A stretch of DNA of 64,000 bases, from NCBI RefSeq assembly GCF_005938085.1, contig NZ_SMZK01000001.1:2356001-2420000 (forward strand), read 5' to 3'. Shown piece by piece: positions 42,959 through 52,281 of this stretch. This stretch comes from Haloterrigena sp. H1. Lineage in GTDB: Archaea; Halobacteriota; Halobacteria; Halobacteriales; Natrialbaceae. Position 1 is the stretch's first letter, and each line of letters starts with the position of its first letter. The notes beneath the pieces were generated by a model. It was not told the DNA's origin. It did no database searches and saw only the letters and a program-made list of their open reading frames with translations. The position numbers and the translations under genes were made by a program.

Positions 42959-43954
42959 TCAGGGCCGCGGTGCGGCCTTCTGCAGGGCCGTCTCGGCGAT
43001 ATTGCCGCCGTAGTCGGCACTTCTGGACAGCGAGTCGACGATCAAGCCCAGCGACTGGGCCTGTACCGGATCGAGCTCCCGGAGCATATCGTCGATCTGG
43101 CGCGTGTGTTCGTCGATCTCGAGGACGGCCTCACGAGCGTCGTGGCCGAGCCGGTTCGCCTCGTCGGCCGCCTCGGCGAACAGCGCGTCCATCGATTTCT
43201 CGAGAATCGTTGACGAATCCGCCTGAAGTTCCTGAAGTGCTTCAGCGACGTCCACGGGGATCTCGTCGAGTTTGAGCGCGAGGTTGCTGATCTTGGCGGC
43301 GTGGTCGGCGACGCGCTCGAGTTGACGGGCACTCGAGTGCAGGTCGAAACAGTCCTCGCGGGGGACGCCGAGTTCCTCGGCTGCCCGTGGCGAGCGCAGC
43401 GTCGCGCGGAAGATCCGCGAGACGACCAGCCAGAGCCGGTCGATGTCGTCGTCGCGCTCGATCACGTCGTGAGCGATGTCGTCGTCGTTTTCGATCAACG
43501 CCCGGATGGCGTCCTCGAGCATTGATTGAGAGATCAGGCGCATCCGCGTGACGGCGTTGACGATCGACAGTTCCGAGGAATCGAGCAGGTCCTGAATGAC
43601 CACGCTGTCGGTCGTCTCCTCTAAGACCTCGACGCCGACCAATCCCTGCGTCGCGGTGCGGATCGCCCGGCGCTGATGCGTCGTAATCCGTCCCGCCTCG
43701 AGTCTGATGATGTCGAAGCCGCTGACGTACATCGTCATCACGGCCCGCGTCAGGCGCTCGCCCTCGAGATGCGAGATGTCGAGTGTTCCCTCCTGTCGTT
43801 CCGTCTCGCTCCGAGGCGTCAGCAATAGCGCGTCGTCTTCGGGGTAGAACTCGACGGTCGTGCCGGCGCTGACGTCGTTCTCGGTCGCCCACGTCTTTGG
43901 CAGCGAGACGGTGTAGGTCGATCCACCCGTCACCTGGACCTTGCGCGTCTCCAT
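42959..43954 (-). CDS. PhoU-domain regulator with N-terminal AbrB/SpoVT domain
   Basis: A 331-residue protein. Residues 1-48 (METRKVQVTGGSTYTVSLPK) form a SpoVT/AbrB DNA-binding swapped-hairpin domain, and two PhoU helical repeats follow (about 120-210 and 215-320, with LVVSRIFRATLRSP and DSLSRSADYGGNIAETALQK). PhoU proteins sense phosphate state with Pst transporters; the DNA-binding fusion suggests it also acts directly on transcription, as in other haloarchaea. No pst gene is next to it. Confidence 0.86.
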   Translation of the reverse strand: METRKVQVTGGSTYTVSLPKTWATENDVSAGTTVEFYPEDDALLLTPRSETERQEGTLDISHLEGERLTRAVMTMYVSGFDIIRLEAGRITTHQRRAIRTATQGLVGVEVLEETTDSVVIQDLLDSSELSIVNAVTRMRLISQSMLEDAIRALIENDDDIAHDVIERDDDIDRLWLVVSRIFRATLRSPRAAEELGVPREDCFDLHSSARQLERVADHAAKISNLALKLDEIPVDVAEALQELQADSSTILEKSMDALFAEAADEANRLGHDAREAVLEIDEHTRQIDDMLRELDPVQAQSLGLIVDSLSRSADYGGNIAETALQKAAPRP

Positions 43955-43976
43955 ACGACGGGGTTCGACCGCGCGA

Positions 43977-43984
43977 ATATAAAT
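43977..43984 (-). promoter_or_regulatory. TATA box of the PhoU-like gene
   Basis: ATTTATAT on the minus strand lies 23-30 bases before the ATG at 43954, giving a leaderless or nearly leaderless transcript. A further AT-rich stretch, CTATATATTTGCC, lies just upstream. Confidence 0.55.
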
Positions 43985-44185
43985 GTGGGCAAATATATAG
44001 AGTGGCGCCAGTCGGCCAGCAGCACTCGAGGAAACGGAGCGACGGAAACGCCATCCAAAGCCGCATCTGTCTCACACGACACCCCTCCGGTTCTTATCGG
44101 GGTACTATATAGACCAGACCGATTGTGACTATCCCTTCCGTACGAAAGCCGCGCCCTCTTCCGGGAACCAGCCTAACGACAAGGC

Positions 44186-44551
44186 ATGATTGGAGCGTAC
44201 ACGATCGGCAAGAAGGCGGTCACATTCGGCTACAAACGCTACGGAATTCCGGGTGCGGTCGCCTCGGGCGGAGCGGCACTGGCAGGATATCTGGTCGTTC
44301 GACGAGCCCTGAAATCGTCGACGAACGACGGGAACATCGACTCGGCGATCGACGCCGGGACGATCCAGTCCGCGGTCAAAGAGCAGGGCCTGAGCGCGGT
44401 GACCGACAAGGGAACTCTCGAACAAGCGGTCGACGAGGACAAACTCGGCTCTCCCGTTGACATGGACGATGTCCAGTCGTCCGCGGAAGACGAAACCGAT
44501 GAGGTCACCGATACGTCAGGGGATGGTGACTCGAGCGCCGACGGGAGCTAA
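44186..44551 (+). CDS. Small membrane-associated hypothetical protein
   Basis: A 121-residue protein. Positions 1-50 (MIGAYTIGKKAVTFGYKRYG and AVASGGAALAGYLVVRRALK) contain one glycine/alanine-rich membrane helix; the rest is very acidic, ending in Asp/Ser-rich tail TSGDGDSSADGS. No family recognised. TATA-like TACTATATAG lies near 44102-44111. Confidence 0.6.
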   Translation: MIGAYTIGKKAVTFGYKRYGIPGAVASGGAALAGYLVVRRALKSSTNDGNIDSAIDAGTIQSAVKEQGLSAVTDKGTLEQAVDEDKLGSPVDMDDVQSSAEDETDEVTDTSGDGDSSADGS

Positions 44552-44668
44552 GCTCGAATACTCGACTATCGGCTTTTCGTGACTATCGGCGCCCGTCGCG
44601 TTTGTCCGCTTTCGTTATGATTCCCGTCGATCGTAGTTCCCGAGACATCCCTATCCATATTCAAAGTT

Positions 44669-44735
44669 TTGACATCCTCCACCGGCTGAAGCCGGAGGAA
44701 TCCCAAGCGTTGGGATATTAGAGTTTGTAGACTCC
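44669..44735 (-). ncRNA. Candidate omega-RNA (reRNA) scaffold at the tnpB 3' end
   Basis: For IS605-group TnpB, the guide RNA derives from the transcript over the tnpB 3' end and the right end. Here that stretch folds into two stems: CCCAACGCTTGGG and CCTCCGGCTTCAGCCGGTGGAGG, then ends GATGTCAA, after which the guide would begin in flanking DNA. Existence of the RNA is inferred from the family. Confidence 0.4.
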
Positions 44736-45974
44736 CTGTTCTCTCGGTGTGAACCGTCCGCTCTCGCGGTCGAACAGGAAGACTCCGGGCTGTGCCAACC
44801 AGCCGTTACTCATATCCCTGGTCGGGGGACTCTGAGTTATCTTTCTCCGAATGTTCACCGCACCGTTCACGTCTGCGTTCATCATCGTTTCGCACGACGA
44901 ACAGACGTACAGACCACGCTCCACGCGGTTGCTATCCCGAATCCGCCCGCAACACGAACACGTCTTCGAGGTGTTCTCCTCGTCTACGCGGTCAACGAGG
45001 ATGCCATATTCTTCGGCCTTGTATTCAAGTAGACGGGCGAATCGGTCAAACTCCCATCCATGGAGTTTCTTGTTCCCCGACGCACCCCAGTTCCGCGAGT
45101 CGCCGTTGTCGTCTTCTCGAATGTCGCTGAGGTCGCCAACTGCTATCTTCGCCACGCCTTCTTCGACACACCGCTCGACGATGTGTTTCGAGAGTGTGTG
45201 GAAGAAGTGGTCTTTGCGTCGGGAGAGTTTCCGGCGAGCCTTGAGCGCACGCTTTGACGGCCCGTTTTCGCCTTCGGTCTGGTACTCCTCGCGGGTGAAG
45301 TAGTGCTTGTCCTCTTTCAGCACGTTCCCCGGATATAGTTCACTTGCGCCGTCTTCGTAGTCGATGGCAAGGTAGTTACTGATACCGAGGTCAATACCCG
45401 CCGTGTTGTCGCCGGGCGCGTCTTCGACTGGAATCTTTTTCCTGCAGACGAGATGGAGTTCCCACTCGTCGCCGTTCCAGACGGCACGCACCTGCTGGAT
45501 GTTCTCGACTTCTACGTCGGGACGGGTTTCGTACTCCGCGAGGATGAAGTCAGACCGTGACTCTTTCAGGTTGAATCCTTTCGAGAGGCGAAGTTGGCCG
45601 TGCTTGTCGTCGTGCTTGATAGCTCGCTTTTTCCACGTGACGGTCGAGCGCGGGTGTCGGTTGCCCCGTTTCCGGTAGCCCGGTGGATTGTTGCCGTCGT
45701 TGGAGTTGTACCAGCCGGTAAACGCCTCAGCAAGCTCTTCGAGAACTCGCTGACTTGACTGAGAATGGAGGTCACTGTAGCATTCATGGTCTTTCAACTC
45801 CGACTTCAGTTCGGCTTCATCGGGTATCTCACCGTCTTCATCCCACCGCTCTTGGATGTAGTAGCGACCGACGTTCCACAGTTTCGATGCTGCGAACCCG
45901 CACTGGTCGAGGTCGTCACGAACCTGCGTGTGGTTCGTGATGCGTGCGACGTAGGTGCGGGTTGTCTCCAGCAT
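44718..45974 (-). CDS. tnpB: TnpB, RNA-guided endonuclease of IS605-group element
   Basis: A 418-residue TnpB, of normal length. The N-terminal wedge/REC part starts MLETTRTYVARITNHTQVRD. RuvC-I aspartate is in GIDLGISNYLAID (Asp195). The RuvC-II segment reads IAVGDLSDIRED: a glycine (280) occupies the usual glutamate site, a variant I recall in haloarchaeal TnpBs. The zinc finger has CSCC (Cys339, Cys342) and CSSC (Cys358, Cys361), and RuvC-III aspartate is in NADVNGAVNIRR (Asp368). ATG 45974 is chosen; the frame upstream to 46091 runs into the left-end hairpin. It probably uses a right-end-derived RNA to cut donor or target DNA. Confidence 0.9.
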   Translation of the reverse strand: MLETTRTYVARITNHTQVRDDLDQCGFAASKLWNVGRYYIQERWDEDGEIPDEAELKSELKDHECYSDLHSQSSQRVLEELAEAFTGWYNSNDGNNPPGYRKRGNRHPRSTVTWKKRAIKHDDKHGQLRLSKGFNLKESRSDFILAEYETRPDVEVENIQQVRAVWNGDEWELHLVCRKKIPVEDAPGDNTAGIDLGISNYLAIDYEDGASELYPGNVLKEDKHYFTREEYQTEGENGPSKRALKARRKLSRRKDHFFHTLSKHIVERCVEEGVAKIAVGDLSDIREDDNGDSRNWGASGNKKLHGWEFDRFARLLEYKAEEYGILVDRVDEENTSKTCSCCGRIRDSNRVERGLYVCSSCETMMNADVNGAVNIRRKITQSPPTRDMSNGWLAQPGVFLFDRESGRFTPREQGVYKL

Positions 45975-46244
45975 CGTACTGTGCTCATAATCAGTTATGG
46001 AACAGAGGATATTAGAGGCTATGTTTGACGTGGAATATCCGGCCCTGTCGGTATCGGTGGAACGGGTCACTGAGTGACGGCGCGTATCCACGGCCTGAAG
46101 GCCGTGGTATTACGCCTGTTCAGCGTATAATCCGCGTCAGTCGGGGACTACCACCTCGGTTTCTGATCGAACCGACACACCTCTTGTACCGAGTACGCCA
46201 CCTAGCCTCTGAACAATACTGGTGTCCCTCGACGGTCCAAGTGA

Positions 46245-46928
46245 TCAGCGCGTCCCGCGAATCCGCTCGAGCACTGCGAGCGTTCCATCGGCGTGAATCT
46301 CGTCGAGAACTTCGTCGGCGGCTGCTTTCGCCGCCTCGTCGGCGTTGGCGACGGCGAACCCGCGGCCGGCCACCTCGAACGTCGAGACATCGTTGATCGA
46401 GTCGCCGACGGCAACGCACTCATCGAGGTCGACCCCGACGTGGTCGGCGAGCCGCTCGAGCCCCGCTCCTTTGTTCGGATCGGCGTCCTTGACGTGGTAG
46501 GCGTAGCCGGTGTCGATCACCTCGAGGCCGTGGCGCGTGGCGATCTCGCGTAAGGGCTCGAGGGGCTGTTCTAAGTTGACTGCGATCTCGGTTTCTCGCC
46601 AGCGATTGACCGTGTCTTCGTCGCCCCAGCCGAGGTCGTAGCCGGCGGCCCGGTATTCCTCGGTGACGGCCTGAGCGGCCTCGCGGTCGGCGGTAAAGAA
46701 GACGTCGTCGCCGGTGTAGACGACGCCACCGTTCTCGGCGACGACGAGTTCGGGAATCCCGATGAAGTGACAGAGCGCAACGGGGTACGGGAAGGCCTTC
46801 CCGGTGGCGATCATGACGGGGGCCTCCCACTCGCGGAGCGGATCGAAGACGCGGGGATCGATACCCCACCCCTCGGGACGGGTCAGGGTACCGTCGACGT
46901 CGAGCACGAGCGGCGGATCGGCGGTCAT
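46245..46928 (-). CDS. Phosphoglycolate phosphatase, archaeal HAD type IIB
   Basis: A 227-residue Mg-dependent phosphatase that removes phosphate from 2-phosphoglycolate or a similar small sugar acid. Motif I is LVLDVDGTLTR (Asp10 nucleophile, Asp12), motif II lies in MIATGKAF, the lysine is in DADPNKGAGLERLADHVG near 153-170, and motif IV is VAVGDSINDVSTF near 178-190. The cap of about 80 residues is type C2B, as in the Thermoplasma enzyme. ATG 46928 is chosen; a GTG nine bases upstream is possible. Confidence 0.86.
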   Translation of the reverse strand: MTADPPLVLDVDGTLTRPEGWGIDPRVFDPLREWEAPVMIATGKAFPYPVALCHFIGIPELVVAENGGVVYTGDDVFFTADREAAQAVTEEYRAAGYDLGWGDEDTVNRWRETEIAVNLEQPLEPLREIATRHGLEVIDTGYAYHVKDADPNKGAGLERLADHVGVDLDECVAVGDSINDVSTFEVAGRGFAVANADEAAKAAADEVLDEIHADGTLAVLERIRGTR

Positions 46929-46967
46929 ACCTGTCACTCGAGGGTTGGATAACCTAAAGCGGTCGGT

Positions 46968-47471
46968 TCAATCAGGGAGCGGCCCAAGGATGTCGAGTTG
47001 ATACTCTGCGGCGGCTTCAGTCAGTGCCGCGATGTCCGGTTCGGCTTGCGGCGGCGTCTCCAGTCGTTTTGCCGGTGTCCCGACCTCCCTGAAGAGCTCC
47101 TCGAGGCCCGCTGGCGTCACCTGTATGAGCATGCGACAGGCATCGTCGCTCACGACACGGAAGCCGTGTGGGACGTCTCGAGGGAGGAAAACTGTCTCTC
47201 CCGGACTTGCTCGGCTTACGTTCTCGCCGTCATCGCCGTAGTAGCAGTCGATCGCACCATCGAGGACGTAGAACAGTTCGTCCTCGCCGTGGTGGACGTG
47301 GTACGGCGTTTCGTACCCGGCGGGGGCAGTGTGCTCAAGCAGGGTGAACGCACCGTCTGTCCGCTCGGCATCGGCCTTGAAGATCATTAGCACACCGACG
47401 GACCACAGCGCCTTCCCATCGGTCTCGCCCATCACAGTCGGAGTCGCTTCTGGACTTGTCTGTGTACCCAT
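46968..47471 (-). CDS. Cupin-domain protein
   Basis: A 167-residue cupin, probably a metal-binding small-molecule dioxygenase or isomerase-like protein. Motif 1 is YHVHHGEDELFYVLDG (about 57-72, His58, His60, Glu65) and motif 2 GETVFLPRDVPHGFRV (about 88-103, His99). A C-terminal helical tail of about 45 residues follows. ATG 47471 (MGTQTSPEATP) is preferred over the start at 47489. It stands alone between the phosphatase and the glycerol locus. Confidence 0.82.
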   Translation of the reverse strand: MGTQTSPEATPTVMGETDGKALWSVGVLMIFKADAERTDGAFTLLEHTAPAGYETPYHVHHGEDELFYVLDGAIDCYYGDDGENVSRASPGETVFLPRDVPHGFRVVSDDACRMLIQVTPAGLEELFREVGTPAKRLETPPQAEPDIAALTEAAAEYQLDILGPLPD

Positions 47472-47656
47472 ACCTAGATAGCACATCACACAGTGCGATA
47501 AACTAGTAGTGACGGTGGCTCAGGGTGGGACGACGACGCGGCGGTCGGACTGCCAACTGCAAACCGATCACTTGCTGTGGACGACAGCAGTGCCGTGTGT
47601 CGGGCCATCCGACAGGCCCTCCGAAAAGCGGGCCACGGATGGCGTGTACACGGCGG

Positions 47657-48730
47657 TCAGAGTGCGAGATAGCCCGCGTTGGGGAGGAGCCCGGCCAGAT
47701 AGAGCACGCCGAGAACTAACATGAACTCCGCGATTGCCATCGCCGGCGGGTCGACGTGGGTCCCGGAGTGAGAGTAGAAGATCCGCTGGCTCACTTCGGC
47801 GAGTAGGCCGGAGATCGCACCGAAGATACCAGCGATGAGCAGTGCAACCGGTTCGCTCCCGATGGCCGGCATCGCGATGATCGCACCCACCGCGCCCAAG
47901 AGCGTGATGTGGTGGGTGACTGGAATCTTCTCGACCCCGAGGTTGAGAAACAGCAGGCTGATCGCGGAGATCGCATAGCCCAGGAAGATACTCCCGGTCT
48001 CGAGCCAGATGTAGCCGCCGAGGATCCCTCCGACGATACCGATGGCCGTCACGCCGGACCACTTGTACTGGTGGGGGAGCCACGGCTCGGTTGCCAGTCG
48101 ATCGGTTTCAGTGCCGCCGTCGGCCGCCATGCGTTTTTCCTCGCGCTCGAACGGCGACATATCGAGGATGCTCGAGCCGCCGACATTGCCGACGATCGGG
48201 TAGCCAAAGGCGAGTCGCGCGAGGAAGGCCGTCGCCACGACCGAGAGTGCGATGTTGTCCGTCGGGAAGCCGAGCCCGGTCATCACCTGCGTGATGAGCA
48301 TCCCGACCGCGCCGAAGACCGCGCCGACCGCGAGGATGTCGGGTTTGGTACCGAACGCGTACAGGATGTCCTTCCCGAAGTGGTAGTCCCAGCCGGCGGG
48401 CTCCATCTCGGGATATCGCCGCCCGGCATAGGCCGTCGCGGCGACGCCACCAGCGAAGGCGATGTGTGGCCCGGTCACCGCGCCGAAGCCAATCGTGCCG
48501 GTGATGCCAGCCCCGAGTTCGTTGGCCGGAATGCCCTCGATCGCACCGACTTCGCGCTGGAGAATCGAGACACCTTCACCGAGGAAGACGACGAAGCCCG
48601 TGAAAATGAACGACGGCAGTGCGCCGAGTGCTGCACCGAACGCACCGCCGGCGAGGGCGGCGATGAGCAGGAGGACGAACGCGTCGGTCTCCATCCCGAT
48701 GACTGGAATCTGAAGGAGTATCTGGACCAT
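47657..48730 (-). CDS. Multi-span membrane protein next to glpK, putative glycerol facilitator
   Basis: A 357-residue integral membrane protein of about ten hydrophobic segments. It is unrelated to the aquaporin GlpF: no NPA motifs. Segments include GAAFGAALGALPSF-like N-terminal turns and TGTIGFGAVTGPHIAFAGGV near 77-96, with a hydrophilic acidic loop EREEKRMAADGGTETDRLAT near 198-217. It begins three bases beyond the glpK stop, in the same order as a Haloferax glycerol operon in which the protein is a suggested facilitator. Function inferred only from this placement. Confidence 0.78.
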   Translation of the reverse strand: MVQILLQIPVIGMETDAFVLLLIAALAGGAFGAALGALPSFIFTGFVVFLGEGVSILQREVGAIEGIPANELGAGITGTIGFGAVTGPHIAFAGGVAATAYAGRRYPEMEPAGWDYHFGKDILYAFGTKPDILAVGAVFGAVGMLITQVMTGLGFPTDNIALSVVATAFLARLAFGYPIVGNVGGSSILDMSPFEREEKRMAADGGTETDRLATEPWLPHQYKWSGVTAIGIVGGILGGYIWLETGSIFLGYAISAISLLFLNLGVEKIPVTHHITLLGAVGAIIAMPAIGSEPVALLIAGIFGAISGLLAEVSQRIFYSHSGTHVDPPAMAIAEFMLVLGVLYLAGLLPNAGYLAL

Positions 48731-48733
48731 AGA

Positions 48734-50275
48734 TCACTCCTCACTATCCCGCGCCCAGTCGCGCGCTCGGTCGATGGCGTCTCCCCAGCGGTCGTATCGC
48801 CGATCGGCGTCGTCCGGATCCATCTCGGGTTCGAACTCGGCGTCGACCTGCCAGTTGCTCCGCAACTCGTCGGGATCGCTCCAGTAGCCGACGGCGAGGC
48901 CGGCCGCGTAGGCCGACCCCAGCGCCGTCGTCTCGTCGACCACCGGGCGGACGATATCCGACCCGATGATGTCCGACTGGAGTTGACAGAGGAAGTTGTT
49001 CTTGACCGCGCCGCCGTCGACTTTCAGCGACGTCATCTCGATGCCCGAGTCGGCCTCCATCGCTTCGGCGACGTCACGGGTCTGGTAAGCGATCGACTCG
49101 AGGGTCGCGCGGACGACGTGTTCCTTGCGGGTGCCACGTGTCATCCCAACGATGGTGCCGCGTGCGCGCTGATCCCAGTGGGGTGCGCCCAGTCCCGTAA
49201 ACGCGGGGACGACGTAGACGCCGTCGGTCGTGTCGACGCTGCGGGCCAGTTCCGCCGTCTCGGCGGGGTCGTCGATCAGCGTCATGTCCTCGAGCCACTC
49301 GATCGCCGCGCCGGTGACGAAGATCGCGCCCTCGAGTGCGTACTGGACGTCTTCGCCCGCGCGCTGGAAGCCTATCGTCGTCAGCAGGCCGTGGTCGGAT
49401 TCGACGGCCTCGTTGCCGGTGTTCATCAGGAAGAACGACCCGGTTCCGTAGGTGTTCTTCGCGTCGCCGGCGTCGAAACAGGTCTGGCCGAACAGGGCCG
49501 CCTGTTGGTCGCCCAGTGCACCCGCGACCGGTACCTCGGCCTCGAGGAAGCCGTCGGGATCGGTCGACCCGTAGGTCTCGTCGTCGCTCGAGGGGCGGAC
49601 CTCGGGAAGCATCGCCTCGGGGATATCGAACTCCGAGAGGAGGTCGTCGTCCCACTCGAGGTCGTGGATGTTGTAGAGCATCGTCCGCGAGGCGTTCGTG
49701 ACTTCAGTGATGTGGTTGCCCGTGAGGTTGTAGATCAACCACGTATCGATGGTCCCGAACAGGACCTCGCCTTTCTCTGCGCGGTCGCGGATGTCTTCGG
49801 GGCGCGTACGCTCGAGTTTGATCGGATCGGCGTTGTCGAGCAGCCACTCGGCTTTCGTCGCCGAGAAGTAGGCGTCGGCCTCGAGGCCGGTCTTGTCGCG
49901 GATGGTCTCGACCATTCCCTCGTCCTCGAGAGCCTCGACGCGATCGGTCGTCCGACGATCCTGCCAGACGATGGCGTTGTGGACAGGTTTGCCAGTGTCT
50001 GCATCCCATAGCAGCGTCGTCTCTCGCTGGTTGGTCACGCCGATGGCCTCGAGCTGATCGGGGCCGATGCCGGCCTGCTCGAGGGCCTGTCCGATGACGG
50101 CTTTGGTGTTCTCCCAGATCTCCACTGGGTCGTGCTCGACCCAGCCGGGTTCGGGATAGATCTGTTCGTGTTTCTCGTAGGCGTTCGCGACGACCTGCCC
50201 CTCGTGATCGAAGACGATGAATCGGGTGCCAGTCGTCCCCTGGTCTACCGCACCGACGTATGTGTTGGCTGTCAT
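48734..50275 (-). CDS. glpK: Glycerol kinase
   Basis: Phosphorylates glycerol to sn-glycerol 3-phosphate, the entry step of glycerol use in haloarchaea. The 513-residue protein has the N-terminal phosphate motif YVGAVDQGTTGTRFIVFD near 6-23, NQRETTLLWD near 82-91, AIVWQDRRT near 101-109, and the C-terminal GLGAPHWDQRARG near 365-377 and DGGAVKNNFLCQ near 413-424, all FGGY-kinase elements. It is divergent from glpA-glpB-glpC and coupled to the membrane protein downstream. An inverted repeat around the TATA box probably regulates it. Confidence 0.95.
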   Translation of the reverse strand: MTANTYVGAVDQGTTGTRFIVFDHEGQVVANAYEKHEQIYPEPGWVEHDPVEIWENTKAVIGQALEQAGIGPDQLEAIGVTNQRETTLLWDADTGKPVHNAIVWQDRRTTDRVEALEDEGMVETIRDKTGLEADAYFSATKAEWLLDNADPIKLERTRPEDIRDRAEKGEVLFGTIDTWLIYNLTGNHITEVTNASRTMLYNIHDLEWDDDLLSEFDIPEAMLPEVRPSSDDETYGSTDPDGFLEAEVPVAGALGDQQAALFGQTCFDAGDAKNTYGTGSFFLMNTGNEAVESDHGLLTTIGFQRAGEDVQYALEGAIFVTGAAIEWLEDMTLIDDPAETAELARSVDTTDGVYVVPAFTGLGAPHWDQRARGTIVGMTRGTRKEHVVRATLESIAYQTRDVAEAMEADSGIEMTSLKVDGGAVKNNFLCQLQSDIIGSDIVRPVVDETTALGSAYAAGLAVGYWSDPDELRSNWQVDAEFEPEMDPDDADRRYDRWGDAIDRARDWARDSEE

Positions 50276-50328
50276 AGGTGATCTCCCACACTCTCACGCG
50301 ACGTCTTTACCGATGGACGCGTGCTACT

Positions 50329-50363
50329 GGTAAACAATTCCTACAATCATTATAAATGTTACC
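50329..50363. promoter_or_regulatory. Promoter with flanking inverted repeat upstream of glpK
   Basis: GGTAAAC at 50329-50335 and GTTACC at 50358-50363 form an inverted repeat that encloses the minus-strand TATA-like ATTTATAAT (50348-50356). On the other side of the divergent region, ATAAAATAAA at 50531-50540 is a TATA candidate for glpA, 32 bases before its ATG. A repressor such as a GlpR-type protein could bind the repeat; this is inferred. Confidence 0.5.
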
Positions 50364-50571
50364 AAACCCATAACATAGCTATCATAAGATCGAGTGAAAA
50401 TTCGAACAGTGTGAACGCTAATAGGGGCGATTTCAGCATAGGGCCGATAAGTGATCGGCCACATACATTTCGTTCCATTGGCTGGTGGGCCCGAAAATAG
50501 CTAATTGTTATGGGTGTTCTCTTACCGCCGATAAAATAAAGGTGGGGCTGTCCGTAGAGGCCAACGACAGA

Positions 50572-52281
50572 ATGGCACGGGATACCGAGGTCCTCGTACT
50601 CGGCGGTGGCTCGACCGGCTGTGGTATCGCCCGCGATCTGGCGATGCGCGGCCTCGAGGTGACACTCGTCGAGCGGGGCAATCTGACAGACGGCACGACT
50701 GGTCGGATGCACGGCCTCCTCCATAGTGGCGGCCGCTACGCCGTCTCCGACCAGGCCAGTGCGACGGAGTGTATCGAGGAAAACGAGGTCCTTCGGGAGA
50801 TCGCCGGCCACTGCGTCGAGGAGACCGGCGGGCTGTTCGTCCAGCGGCCCGAGGACTCGGACGACTACTTTCGGGAGAAACTCAAGGGCTGTCGGGAGTG
50901 TGGGATCCCCGCCCGTGTACTCTCGGGGTCGGAAGCCCGCGAGGTCGAACCCTACCTCGCAGACGACGTCAAACGAGCGATCGAGGTCCCCGACGGCGCG
51001 GTTGACCCGTTCCGGCTCTGTGTCGCGAACGCGATCGACGCCGAGAATCACGGCGCGCGCATCGAGACCCACGCCGAAGTGATCGACCTCCTGCGCGACG
51101 GCGACGACATTTACGGGGTCGAGGTCCGCCACGACTCCGGCCCTGGCAAACGCACGCACGGAACGCCCGGGACAACCGAGGAGATCACCGCCGAGTACGT
51201 CGTCAACGCGACCGGCGCGTGGGCCGGTCAGATCGGCGCGATGGCCGACCTCGAAGTCGAGGTCCGCCCTTCCAAGGGAGTGATGACGATCATGAACGTC
51301 CGGCAGGTCGACACCGTGATCAACCGCTGCCATCCGAAAGGCGACGCCGACATTATCGTTCCCCACGAGACGACCGCAATCTTGGGAACGACCGACGAGG
51401 AGGTCGCCGATCCGGATGACTACCCCGAGGAGCAGTGGGAAGTTGATCAGATGATCGACACCCTCTCGGAACTGGTGCCGATCCTCGAGGAGGCCCGGAC
51501 GATACGCTCGTTCTGGGGTGTGCGCCCGCTCTACGAGCCGCCGGGAACCGGCACGCAGGACCCGACCGACATCACCCGGGACTTCTTCCTGCTCGATCAT
51601 GCCGACCGCGACGGCGTCGCGGGGATGTCCAGTATCGTCGGCGGCAAGTTCACCACCTATCGGATGATGGCCGAAGATATCGCCGATCACGTCTGCGAGA
51701 AACTGGGCGTGACCGCCACCTGTGCGACCGCCGACGAGCCACTGCCCGGCAGCGAGAACATCGCAACGCTCGAGGCCGGAATGGACGACTTCGGGCTGCG
51801 CTCGCCAGTGGCCCGACGGAGCAAACAGCGGCTGGGCAGCCGGGCGCGCGAGGTGCTCGAGACGGGCGAGCCGAACCCGGTGATCTGCCAGTGTGAGGGC
51901 GTAACGCGTGCGGAAATTAAAGATGCAATCTCTCAGTCGGGGACGGACCTGAACGCGGTTCGCATCCGGACGCGGGCCTCGATGGGGAACTGCCAGGGTG
52001 GCTTTTGCTGTCAACCCATGGCGAACGAACTCCACCCCGAATACGACGAAGAGATGGTCCGCGAGGCGCTCGACGAGCTCTTTCAGGAACGCTGGAAAGG
52101 CGAGCGCCACGCGCTGTGGGGCGAACAGCTCTCGCAAGCGATGCTCAACTACGCCCTGCACGCGACGACGATGAACCGGGACCAGGATCCCGCGAGCGCG
52201 ACGTCGACCGTCGATTTCGCGGCGTTCGACGACGGTCGAGCCGAGGGAGACCGGATCGACGGGATCCGAGGGGGCCGCTAG
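50572..52281 (+). CDS. glpA: Glycerol-3-phosphate dehydrogenase subunit A
   Basis: Catalytic FAD subunit that oxidises sn-glycerol 3-phosphate to dihydroxyacetone phosphate, feeding electrons through GlpB and GlpC. The 569-residue protein has the FAD motif [20 protein letters not shown] at 7-26, a conserved [15 protein letters not shown] near 44-58, [13 protein letters not shown] near 311-323, and a C-terminal Bfd-type iron-sulfur region with [11 protein letters not shown] near 443-453 and [11 protein letters not shown] near 475-485. ATG 50572 is chosen; the upstream frame from 50485 crosses the promoter. glpB follows with no gap. Confidence 0.94.
   Translation: MARDTEVLVLGGGSTGCGIARDLAMRGLEVTLVERGNLTDGTTGRMHGLLHSGGRYAVSDQASATECIEENEVLREIAGHCVEETGGLFVQRPEDSDDYFREKLKGCRECGIPARVLSGSEAREVEPYLADDVKRAIEVPDGAVDPFRLCVANAIDAENHGARIETHAEVIDLLRDGDDIYGVEVRHDSGPGKRTHGTPGTTEEITAEYVVNATGAWAGQIGAMADLEVEVRPSKGVMTIMNVRQVDTVINRCHPKGDADIIVPHETTAILGTTDEEVADPDDYPEEQWEVDQMIDTLSELVPILEEARTIRSFWGVRPLYEPPGTGTQDPTDITRDFFLLDHADRDGVAGMSSIVGGKFTTYRMMAEDIADHVCEKLGVTATCATADEPLPGSENIATLEAGMDDFGLRSPVARRSKQRLGSRAREVLETGEPNPVICQCEGVTRAEIKDAISQSGTDLNAVRIRTRASMGNCQGGFCCQPMANELHPEYDEEMVREALDELFQERWKGERHALWGEQLSQAMLNYALHATTMNRDQDPASATSTVDFAAFDDGRAEGDRIDGIRGGR

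Larger units (their letters stand above)
44669..46115 (-). mobile_element. IS200/IS605-group element carrying only tnpB
   Basis: Both subterminal hairpins are present. The left end has the perfect hairpin CCACGGCC-TGAA-GGCCGTGG at 46088-46107; the right end has CCTCCACCGGCTGAAGCCGGAGG at 44676-44698, followed towards the gene by TCCCAAGCGTTGGGA (44701-44715). The right tip reads TTGAC on the plus strand at 44669-44673. No tnpA gene is present, so movement would need a transposase in trans. Outer borders are estimated. Confidence 0.75.
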
